Shown here one piece after another: positions 8,736 to 15,841 of a stretch of DNA of 64,000 nucleotides. The notes beneath the pieces were generated by a model. The model saw only the letters and a list, made by a program, of their open reading frames with translations, did not search any database and was not told where the DNA came from. Origin of the DNA: Pusillimonas sp. UBA3987. Lineage in GTDB: Bacteria > Pseudomonadota > Gammaproteobacteria > Burkholderiales > Burkholderiaceae_B. The first letter of the stretch is position 1. Every line of letters starts with the position of its first letter. The DNA lies in assembly GCA_002384935.1 (NCBI GenBank), contig DGCD01000018.1, positions 186,001 through 250,000 of the forward strand, read 5' to 3'. The position numbers and the translations under genes are program-made.

Positions 8736-8771
8736 GGAACATGAAGCCGACGTTCATGTTTTGTTCATGTT
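8736..8771. promoter_or_regulatory. Candidate response-regulator box between divergent PepSY genes
   Basis: Two identical octamers gttcatgt (8752-8759 and 8763-8770) are spaced exactly 11 bases apart, the head-to-tail arrangement bound by OmpR/PhoP-family dimers. An inverted copy gaacatgaa (8737-8745) lies next to them. The site sits in the 150-base gap between the divergent PepSY genes. The repeat is seen directly; binding by the regulator encoded at 9161 is inferred. Confidence 0.55.
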
Positions 8772-8816
8772 GCCTGTAATAAAACGGCCTTTAACGCGAA
8801 TGGAAAGGGTTTGGTG

Positions 8817-9158
8817 ATGTGGTCTTCAACAAAGGTTCTTGTTGCCGTCATTCTGGCTGCGGTGGTATTGATATTTCCTCTTCTTAGTCTTGCGGAGAAC
8901 GACCGAGACGATCAGGATCGTGCCCGGCAAGCCTTGCTGGAAGGCAAAGTGCTTTCTTTAAGAGAGGTGCTGGACATAGTGAGTCGTGATTTTCCCGGAG
9001 AGCCGGTGGAGATCGAGTTTGAAGAGGACGACGGTGTATACATGTATGAAATAAAGCTGCTTCAATCAGCAGGCACTATTTTGAAGCTGGAAGTGAACGC
9101 CGAGAATGGCCAAGTGTTGCAGATAAAAGGCCGGAACATTCAATACAGGGGTGACTGA
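8817..9158 (+). CDS. PepSY domain protein, first gene of a two-component operon
   Basis: 113-residue exported protein: N-terminal hydrophobic segment (about 6-26, ending SLAEN) and one PepSY domain with LLEGKVLSLREVL and the closing NGQVLQIKGR. The ATG at 8817 is favoured because GGAAAGGG lies seven bases upstream; GTG and TTG codons just before it are possible. The regulator gene begins two bases after its stop, so it is cotranscribed with the two-component pair and may act as a periplasmic modulator of the sensor. That role is inference. Confidence 0.83.
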   Translation: MWSSTKVLVAVILAAVVLIFPLLSLAENDRDDQDRARQALLEGKVLSLREVLDIVSRDFPGEPVEIEFEEDDGVYMYEIKLLQSAGTILKLEVNAENGQVLQIKGRNIQYRGD

Positions 9159-9160
9159 CA

Positions 9161-9826
9161 ATGCGTTTGCTGGTGGTTGAAGATGATCCCGCGCTCGTCC
9201 GTCAGTTGGAACAGGCTTTGTGCATTGCCGGTTACGCGGTCGATGTCGCCAATGATGGCCAAGACGCTCATTTCAAAGGCGAGACCGAGTCGTACGACGC
9301 TGTGGTGCTGGATCTGGGTTTGCCGCTTCTGGACGGCCTGACCGTTTTGCGAAAGTGGCGCGCGACAGGGCGGAGCATGCCGGTTCTGTTGTTAACGGCG
9401 CGCGATGGCTGGGATGAAAAGGTGAACGGCATTGACGCGGGCGCCGACGATTATTTGACCAAGCCATTTCATATGGAGGAGTTGCTGGCGCGCATTCGCG
9501 CGCTGATTCGCAGGAATGGCAAGCATGCAAGCGCACAATGGCAGTGCGGCCCTATCGTGCTTGATACCCGATCAGCCCGTGCATTTGCCGATGGCGTGCC
9601 GTTGAGTCTTACCGCTCATGAGTACCGGGTATTGGCGATGCTGATGCAGCATGCGGGCGAGGTTGTTTCAAGATCCAGCCTGATAGAGCACATTTACGCA
9701 CAGGATTTCGACCGGGACTCGAACACAATCGATGTTTTTATTGGGCGCTTAAGGAAAAAACTGCCGTCCAACACCATTGAGACGGTTCGTGGGCTTGGGT
9801 ATCGCCTTCATGAAGGGCAGGCATGA
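9161..9826 (+). CDS. OmpR-family response regulator (PhoP/QseB-like)
   Basis: 221-residue regulator. The receiver has the VEDDPAL acidic pocket, phosphoacceptor Asp51 (YDAVVLDLGLP) and Lys101 (DDYLTKPF); the C-terminal winged helix ends NTIDVFIGRLRKKL and ETVRGLGYRL. Its stop overlaps the kinase start by four bases (ATGA). With a PhoQ-like kinase and two PepSY proteins as neighbours it is likely a PhoP-type envelope regulator. The 11-bp direct repeat upstream of the operon is a plausible autoregulatory site. Confidence 0.93.
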   Translation: MRLLVVEDDPALVRQLEQALCIAGYAVDVANDGQDAHFKGETESYDAVVLDLGLPLLDGLTVLRKWRATGRSMPVLLLTARDGWDEKVNGIDAGADDYLTKPFHMEELLARIRALIRRNGKHASAQWQCGPIVLDTRSARAFADGVPLSLTAHEYRVLAMLMQHAGEVVSRSSLIEHIYAQDFDRDSNTIDVFIGRLRKKLPSNTIETVRGLGYRLHEGQA

Positions 9827-11250
9827 GAATGGGTTTGCCGCTGCTTGGCCGCTCCTTGCGTGGCCGGCTGCTCGTGGGAACCCTGGTGTGGATCTTGGCA
9901 ACCGTCGCGGTCGCCGGCTGGGGGTTGAACGCGCTATTTCGCCAGCATCTTGAGCGCCAGTTGGATACAGAGCTGCGTGTTTATATCAATCAGTTGGTCG
10001 CGGGCTTGTCGGTTGGAGAAAATGAAACGGCGACACTTACTGTTGAACCCAGCGACCCCCGGTTTCAGCAGCCGCTTTCCGGCCTGTATTGGCAAGTGAA
10101 CAGGCTGCAGGAAAACAGGGCGGATCATCCTGTTGTTGCTCAATCACGGTCATTGTGGGACCAGACCCTTAACGTGTCGGTGTTTGACTCCCCGGGAAAC
10201 GAGTCTGAGCTGATCCTTTTTCCTGCCGGCAATGATACCCAAATGTATGGGTTGTCGCGGGTGGTGACACCGCCGGAAGGGCAGGCGCGTTACCAACTGA
10301 CGGTGGCGGCGGATGAACGTGTACTGGCCAGGCCGCTGAAGCAATTTACGCAGATCCTGCTTGCGGCCCTGGCAGTGCTGGTGGCGGGTATGGTTGCCGC
10401 CACTTTCCTGCAATTATGGCTTGGGTTGAAACCGCTAATCAGAATGCGCGAGGAGTTGGCAAAAGTACGTGCCGGCGCAGCGCGCCAGATCAGTGGACAT
10501 TATCCGTCTGAAGTGCAGCCGCTGGTCAAGGAGTTTAATCAGGTGCTGCGCAATAACGACGAGATCGTGCAACGGGCGCGAACCCAGGCAGGAAACTTGG
10601 CCCATGCGTTGAAAACGCCGTTATCGGTGCTGGCCAACGCGGCACAACAAGACAACAGCCAATTGGCCGCGATGGTAGGCGAGCAGGTATCGCAGGCGCA
10701 GCGCCAGGTCAATTATCATTTGGCGCGCGCCCGGGCTGCGGCGATTGCTCGCACGCCCGGCATTTCCACACCCGTTTTGCCGATTGTTGAAGGGCTGCTG
10801 CGTACTCTTGAACAGTTATACCGGGATAAAAATATCCGGTTTTATTTGCAGTGCGATGCGCCGCAATTGGCTTTCCTGGGGGGTGAGCACGATTTGCAGG
10901 AGATGTTGGGCAATGTGCTGGACAACGCATGCAAGTGGGCTGTGCAACATGTTTGGATTACCGTTGTGGCGATGCAGGCTCCAGACCAGCCAAGGGTTGT
11001 GATCAACGTAGAAGATGACGGGCAGGGCTTGCCTGAGTCAGATCAAGCGCGTGCCTTTCAACGCGGTACCCGGCTGGACGAGCAAACGTCGGGATCCGGC
11101 CTGGGCTTGGCTATTGTTCAGGATTTAGTGCAAACCTACGGCGGTAAGGTCAGTGCCTGCACCTCGGTGCACGGTGGGTTGAGCGTTGAGTTGATCCTGC
11201 CGGGAGCATTGCTGGACAAGTCGCTAAATAATAAGTCTTACCGGCGCTAG
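9823..11250 (+). CDS. PhoQ-like sensor histidine kinase
   Basis: 475-residue membrane sensor kinase. The first helix is at about 20-38, a periplasmic sensor of about 140 residues follows, then a second helix near 183-203 and a HAMP-like linker. The phosphoacceptor sequence NLAHALKTPLSVLANAA with His261 is the HALKTPL variant typical of PhoQ-related kinases. The ATPase domain shows VLDNACKWA, EDDGQGLP and SGSGLGLAIVQDL. Translationally coupled to the regulator gene. Its 3' end overlaps the convergent selD fusion gene by 27 bases. The ligand is unknown; a divalent cation or envelope cue would be usual for this class. Confidence 0.9.
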   Translation: MRMGLPLLGRSLRGRLLVGTLVWILATVAVAGWGLNALFRQHLERQLDTELRVYINQLVAGLSVGENETATLTVEPSDPRFQQPLSGLYWQVNRLQENRADHPVVAQSRSLWDQTLNVSVFDSPGNESELILFPAGNDTQMYGLSRVVTPPEGQARYQLTVAADERVLARPLKQFTQILLAALAVLVAGMVAATFLQLWLGLKPLIRMREELAKVRAGAARQISGHYPSEVQPLVKEFNQVLRNNDEIVQRARTQAGNLAHALKTPLSVLANAAQQDNSQLAAMVGEQVSQAQRQVNYHLARARAAAIARTPGISTPVLPIVEGLLRTLEQLYRDKNIRFYLQCDAPQLAFLGGEHDLQEMLGNVLDNACKWAVQHVWITVVAMQAPDQPRVVINVEDDGQGLPESDQARAFQRGTRLDEQTSGSGLGLAIVQDLVQTYGGKVSACTSVHGGLSVELILPGALLDKSLNNKSYRR

Positions 11251-13500
11251 CGTATTATCCGGCTTCACGATTCGCCCTATTTTTGTGGCCGGGTAGCCCA
11301 GCGTCTTAAGTGCGGCTATTGCGGCATCAGCCTGGGGGGCAGGCACGCTTGCCAATAGTCCCCCTGCGGTCTGCGGGTCAAAAATCAATGGGTAATTCAA
11401 ATGCGCTGTAGTGGTTTCCTGATTCTGCAGCGCCCGGCGCAGGCGCACGTTGGCCGGTTGTAGTGAACTGAGTATGCCCATGGCCGCTGTTTCGGCCGCG
11501 CCTTCCAGAACCGGAAGGGCGTTTAGATTCAATTCGGCATGCACGCCGGATGGCGTTGTCATTTCCACCAGATGGCCAAGCAGGCCGAAGCCGGTTATGT
11601 CGGTACAGGCAGTTGTGCCGTGTTCAATCAGGCAGGGCACGGCCAGGCGGTTCGATATCTGCATGTAGTCCAGCGCATTATCAATCCAGCGTCCCTTTGC
11701 CTTTAATTGGGCATGTGCGGCAAAAAGTGTGCCCGTGCCAATGGGTTTGGTCAGGATCAGTACGTCGCCGGGGCGCATGCCGTTTTTGGTCAGGATGCCC
11801 TCAAGCGATTCGTTTATAACGCCGTTAACCGCAAAACCAAGCGCCAATTCCTGCCCTTCGCCGGTATGCCCGCCTACAAGCGCGCAACCTGCGTCATTCA
11901 ATACTTCAATCGCGCCTTTCATCATTTGAAAAAGCGTGTCTGCTACTTTTTCTTCAAGCCCGGGAGGAACCGTCGCTATGGCGGTGGCGGATACGGCTTC
12001 GCCACCCATGGCAAAAATGTCGCCCAGCGCATGGTTGGCCGCGATACGTCCGAATAGGTAAGGGTCATCGATAAAGGCACGGAAAAAATCAACGGTGTGC
12101 ACCATGGCTTTGCCGGGCGGAACCTTCACGACGGCGGCGTCGTCGGGCGTATGCAGCCCAATGAGCACTTCCGGCCGGTTAATCGGCTCGATAGTGGCCA
12201 AAGCGCGCGACAGGATACTGGCGCCGACTTTGGCACCGCAGCCACCGCAGCGCATTGCCGTGGCGGAAATGGCCTGGACTTGCTCGTCTGGATTCAGAGA
12301 AAGGCGGGTCTGCGTCGGTTTCGCCTCTCGTGGCATGGTGGGTGCAGGTTCGTTCAACTTGCGCATGAAACGCCGATCGATTTGGTTTTTCCAGCGCCAT
12401 ATCCAATTGCCTTTGGCATATAGCGAGCCTCGCGATGCAATGGCATGCGGGTCGCCCGTGCTGATTAAAGCCAGCCATTTCTGCTGCGGCCTGTAGGGTA
12501 ATAGGGGATTTTGCTCCAGGGCCCTGCGTAAGTTGTGGGTAAGCGGGGTGCCCATGCGTACCGCGAAGACACCGGCCTTTTCCAGCGGCCGGGGTGTAAA
12601 CGCCACGCAATCGCCGGCCGCAAAAATCAGCGGGTCGGTTTCCGTTTGCAGGGTTTCGCTTACTTTGATGAAATGGTTTTCATCAAGCGCCAGCCCGGTT
12701 TCCCGTAACCAGTCGGGGCCAGTGGCTTGTGTTACCCAGAACGTTTCATGCGCGGTAAACGTATCACCGTTTTCTGTATGTAAACAGTCCTGTTCCAGGC
12801 GGGTTACCTTGGCGCAGAGATGGACCGTGATGTTGCGCGCTGCCAGTGTGCGCATGAATGCGGCGCGTACGCGGGTGTTGTGGGTGGGCAGGATGACCGG
12901 ATCGGCTGAAAACAGATGGAATTGCAAGGTCTGGTTTTGGTGCTCCTGTCGAATCATTTCGTCTTGCAAGCGGTACTGTATGGCCAATGCAAGTTCAACC
13001 CCGCCCGCACCGGCGCCCACGACGGCAATGATGGTGGGCTGTGTTCTTTCCTTCATGCGATCCAGCAAGGCCAGCCAACGCGCATTGAAGTAGCGGATCG
13101 GCTTGACGGGGATACTGAATGTCTTTGCCCCGGGCACGGCATCCACTTGGGGCGTTGCGCCGACATTGATAGATAAAATATCGTAAGGAACAGGGGGCCT
13201 GTTCCTGCACAGTACGCGTTTCGTGTCGCGATCCACGCCTGTGACTTCATCTTTAAAATAGCGGGCTCCGGCAAATTCAGCCAGTTTTCGCACATCGATA
13301 TGAATGTCATCGTACGTGTAGTGCCCAGCGATATAGCCGGGTAGCATGCCGGAATAGGGCGTTTCGGTATCTGTACATATCACCGTCAGGCGCACGCCGG
13401 GCATCGGTTTCATGGCAAACTTGCGCAGCACAATCGCATGACTATGCCCGCCACCGACCAGGACAATATCGCGCATAACAGGGGAAGACGTTTGCTGCAT
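11224..13500 (-). CDS. selD: Fusion: FAD/NAD(P) oxidoreductase - selenide, water dikinase (SelD)
   Basis: 758-residue two-domain protein. Residues 1 to about 380 resemble an NADH-dehydrogenase-like pyridine nucleotide oxidoreductase, with FAD-binding DIVLVGGGHSH near residue 10 and a second Rossmann motif VVGAGAGGVELAL near 160. From about 410 it is SelD, which makes selenophosphate from selenide and ATP; the catalytic pair is Cys421 and Lys424 in CGGCGAKVG, so it uses cysteine and not selenocysteine. The ATG at 13500 has GGAG eight bases upstream. It is divergent from the EgtB/SenA-type gene, a setting that suggests selenophosphate supply for selenoneine. The oxidoreductase half may reduce selenium compounds, but this is inference. 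Confidence 0.92.
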   Translation of the reverse strand: MQQTSSPVMRDIVLVGGGHSHAIVLRKFAMKPMPGVRLTVICTDTETPYSGMLPGYIAGHYTYDDIHIDVRKLAEFAGARYFKDEVTGVDRDTKRVLCRNRPPVPYDILSINVGATPQVDAVPGAKTFSIPVKPIRYFNARWLALLDRMKERTQPTIIAVVGAGAGGVELALAIQYRLQDEMIRQEHQNQTLQFHLFSADPVILPTHNTRVRAAFMRTLAARNITVHLCAKVTRLEQDCLHTENGDTFTAHETFWVTQATGPDWLRETGLALDENHFIKVSETLQTETDPLIFAAGDCVAFTPRPLEKAGVFAVRMGTPLTHNLRRALEQNPLLPYRPQQKWLALISTGDPHAIASRGSLYAKGNWIWRWKNQIDRRFMRKLNEPAPTMPREAKPTQTRLSLNPDEQVQAISATAMRCGGCGAKVGASILSRALATIEPINRPEVLIGLHTPDDAAVVKVPPGKAMVHTVDFFRAFIDDPYLFGRIAANHALGDIFAMGGEAVSATAIATVPPGLEEKVADTLFQMMKGAIEVLNDAGCALVGGHTGEGQELALGFAVNGVINESLEGILTKNGMRPGDVLILTKPIGTGTLFAAHAQLKAKGRWIDNALDYMQISNRLAVPCLIEHGTTACTDITGFGLLGHLVEMTTPSGVHAELNLNALPVLEGAAETAAMGILSSLQPANVRLRRALQNQETTTAHLNYPLIFDPQTAGGLLASVPAPQADAAIAALKTLGYPATKIGRIVKPDNTLAPVRLII

Positions 13501-13621
13501 TCAGGAAACTCCGAATAAAACATTAACCAAGCGTTGTGCTGCAGGTTGACCCATCCCGGATATGGGCTTTGGGACATATGCGTGGCGATGGTAACCTTGA
13601 TTTTTTGAAAACGGGGGTGCC

Positions 13622-14800
13622 ATGGCAATGGATTTTTCAGTTGCACAATCTGCGCGCTGTTTTAGTGCGGCAGAGCTCGAGACAGCGTTGCGGGCAACGC
13701 GCGAAAAAACATTAACCCTTTTGCACGCCCATGTGGATGCGCTGGGGGCCGATCTGACGATTCCCTATAGTACTGAATTGAACCCGCCCAGGTGGGGCGC
13801 CGGGCATGTTGCCTGGTTTCAGGCATATTGGACTGCACGCAATCTGCAGCGGCATCGGGGTCTGGAGTGTGATCCCACCCACACGCGCCCGGCCGGACAT
13901 TTGTCGAATGAAGATGCGTTATACGACTCTAGCCGTGTGGCGCAGGAAACCCGCTGGGACTTGCCTTTACTTGATTTGCAGTCGACCCTTGCGTACATGC
14001 AGGCCACGTTTGATGACACACTGCAATTATTGGCAGATGATGCGCAACACGGGCGCGATCTGTATTTTTATCGACTTGTTTTATTTCATGAGGATATGCA
14101 CGCCGAGGCGACCATCTATATGGCGCAAGCGTTGGATATTCCTTTACCTGCGTTTTCCGGTCTTTGCCAGCAGGAGATGCCGGCGGCAAAAACACTCCGG
14201 ATGCCTGCAACCACGTGGCAACTCGGCTGGTCGGACCCGGTCGCCGCCGCGCCGGCTCATTACTTCGTCTTCGACAATGAGTTGCCTGCGCATCCCGTTC
14301 AGTTGGAAGGTTTCGATATCGACAGCCATCCCGTTAGCTGGCGCCGCTTTCTTCCCGCAGTTGAAGCCGGCGCGGTTGCAATGCCGCGTTACGTCCGAAA
14401 GCATCGTGGTATGTGGCAGGCATGCCATTTTGGAAAGTGGGGCGAACTCAATCTCGATGCGCCTGCCGTGCACATTTCCAAAGATCAGGCTGACTCCTGG
14501 TGTGGTTGGGCGAAGCGACGTTTACCTACCGAGGCTGAGTGGGAGTACGCAGCCTGTGAGCGTCCGGAATTTGAATGGGGCTTGGTTTGGGAGTGGACAT
14601 CAAGTCGTTTCGCTCCCTTCGAAGGGTTTGTTGCACATCCGTATCGTGATTATTCCCGCTTTGGGTTTGAGGGACATCGCTATGTACTGAAGGGGGCCAG
14701 TTGTGCAACCGATGCGCGGATAGCCCATCCGCGCTACCGTAATTTCTTTGCCCCCAAGCGAAATAACCTTCATGCCGGGTTTCGTTCCTGTGCATTATGA
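13622..14800 (+). CDS. senA: EgtB/SenA-family nonheme iron enzyme, probable selenoneine synthase
   Basis: 392-residue member of the sulfoxide-synthase group that joins a sulfur or selenium donor to hercynine. The N-terminal DinB-like domain carries the iron ligands expected for the family: His62 (GAGHVAWF) and His156/His160 in HEDMHAEA. The C-terminal FGE-sulfatase (SUMF1) domain shows RLPTEAEWEYAA and ends in NNLHAGFRSCAL. Divergence from selD favours SenA (selenoneine) over EgtB (ergothioneine), and the convergent egtD would supply hercynine. SenB, the selenosugar synthase, is not in the window, so substrate assignment stays open. Start is ATG 13622; a second ATG two codons later is equally possible. 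Confidence 0.68.
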   Translation: MAMDFSVAQSARCFSAAELETALRATREKTLTLLHAHVDALGADLTIPYSTELNPPRWGAGHVAWFQAYWTARNLQRHRGLECDPTHTRPAGHLSNEDALYDSSRVAQETRWDLPLLDLQSTLAYMQATFDDTLQLLADDAQHGRDLYFYRLVLFHEDMHAEATIYMAQALDIPLPAFSGLCQQEMPAAKTLRMPATTWQLGWSDPVAAAPAHYFVFDNELPAHPVQLEGFDIDSHPVSWRRFLPAVEAGAVAMPRYVRKHRGMWQACHFGKWGELNLDAPAVHISKDQADSWCGWAKRRLPTEAEWEYAACERPEFEWGLVWEWTSSRFAPFEGFVAHPYRDYSRFGFEGHRYVLKGASCATDARIAHPRYRNFFAPKRNNLHAGFRSCAL

Positions 14801-14834
14801 CGTTGCTTTCATGCGTTATGAATGAACGTACTTG

Positions 14835-15761
14835 TTAAGCCTGGGCTGCAAACACCGCAAACCAGTTCTGGTCGTCTGTCCAATGACGGCAGCTTTTGAA
14901 TCCGGCTTGCCTCAGCAACGCTTCAAATGCCTGCGCTTGCCATTTGTAGGAGTTTTCGGTGTGAATGCGTTCGCCGGCAACGAATTGACGCTGTCCATTT
15001 GGCCAACTGACGGTGGTGTCCTGCACTGCCTCCAAATGCATTTCAATACGCGAATCATCAGGGTTGAACAGTGCACGGTGGCGCCAGTCATGAAGATTGA
15101 AGTCGGTTTGCGCAATGCGGTTTACATGACGCAGGATATTGCGATTGAAGGCGGCGGTGACCTGTAATGCGTCGTCGTAGGCATGTTCAAGAATATTGGC
15201 AGGCTTAATCATGTCGACGCCTATCAGCAACTGACCATGCCGGCATGCAGTGTGAACCTGTTGAAGAAAAGCCAATGCATCGGCAGGGTTGAAATTGCTG
15301 ATGCTTGAGCCGGGATAGAAAATGAGGCGGGCGTCATCGCCGGCTTCGGGCGGCAAGTTCAGGGCATGGGAAAAATCCTGGCCAACCGCGACCATCTCGA
15401 TTTCCGGATAGCGGCTTTCCAGGCGAGCCAGTGACGTTTGAAGAAACGAAGCCGAAATATCGACGGCGACATAACGCTTGATGTTGAAGGGCTCAAACAG
15501 TCGGGAGGCTTTCTCTCCATCGCCGGCGCCAAGGTCGATAAGCGTGGATACTTTGCCGACAGCGTTTTGTATTTCAATGCTGCGTTGCGCCAGGATTTCT
15601 GCTTCCGTGCGTGTCGGATAATATTCCGGAAGCGCCGTAATGGCTGAAAATAAGCGCGAGCCTAATTCGTCGTATAAATATTTTGAGGAAATAAACGCAG
15701 GAACTGCGCTTAGCCCGGAAATGATTTCCGTATGGGCCTGGTCGCTATGCTGTGTAGACAC
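14835..15761 (-). CDS. egtD: L-histidine N-alpha-methyltransferase EgtD (hercynine synthase)
   Basis: SAM-dependent enzyme that trimethylates histidine to hercynine, the precursor of ergothioneine and selenoneine. It has the EgtD opening SKYLYDELGSRLFSAITALPEYYPTR split by its usual loop, the SAM site LIDLGAGDGEKASRL, and FYPGSSISNF, followed by the family segment LLIGVDMIKP. The GTG at 15761 follows an AAGGAAGG site and gives 308 residues, close to the family norm; longer in-frame extensions run into the TonB-receptor gene. It is convergent with the EgtB/SenA-type gene 34 bases away. A terminator hairpin lies 21 bases upstream of the start codon. Confidence 0.92.
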   Translation of the reverse strand: MSTQHSDQAHTEIISGLSAVPAFISSKYLYDELGSRLFSAITALPEYYPTRTEAEILAQRSIEIQNAVGKVSTLIDLGAGDGEKASRLFEPFNIKRYVAVDISASFLQTSLARLESRYPEIEMVAVGQDFSHALNLPPEAGDDARLIFYPGSSISNFNPADALAFLQQVHTACRHGQLLIGVDMIKPANILEHAYDDALQVTAAFNRNILRHVNRIAQTDFNLHDWRHRALFNPDDSRIEMHLEAVQDTTVSWPNGQRQFVAGERIHTENSYKWQAQAFEALLRQAGFKSCRHWTDDQNWFAVFAAQA

Positions 15762-15781
15762 GGCCTTCCTTTGTTGTAGTG

Positions 15782-15816
15782 AAAAAAAAGCGAGGCCGGT
15801 AATGAACCGGCCTCGC
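15782..15816 (-). terminator. Rho-independent terminator after the TonB-receptor gene
   Basis: An 11-base perfect stem gcgaggccggt/accggcctcgc with a 5-base loop, followed on the minus strand by eight T. It lies between the receptor stop and the egtD start, so it ends the receptor transcript and also sits in the egtD leader. Confidence 0.92.
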
Positions 15817-15841
15817 CAATTTAGCACGAACGTTGCCTGGG

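Noticed and set aside
12200..12300. Selenocysteine codon or SECIS-type element in selD
   Set aside because: The active-site residue is an ordinary TGC cysteine and no selenocysteine machinery is in the window.
13806..14690. 294-residue plus-strand reading frame inside the EgtB/SenA gene
   Set aside because: It is a shifted-frame shadow of the real gene, with no recognisable domain.
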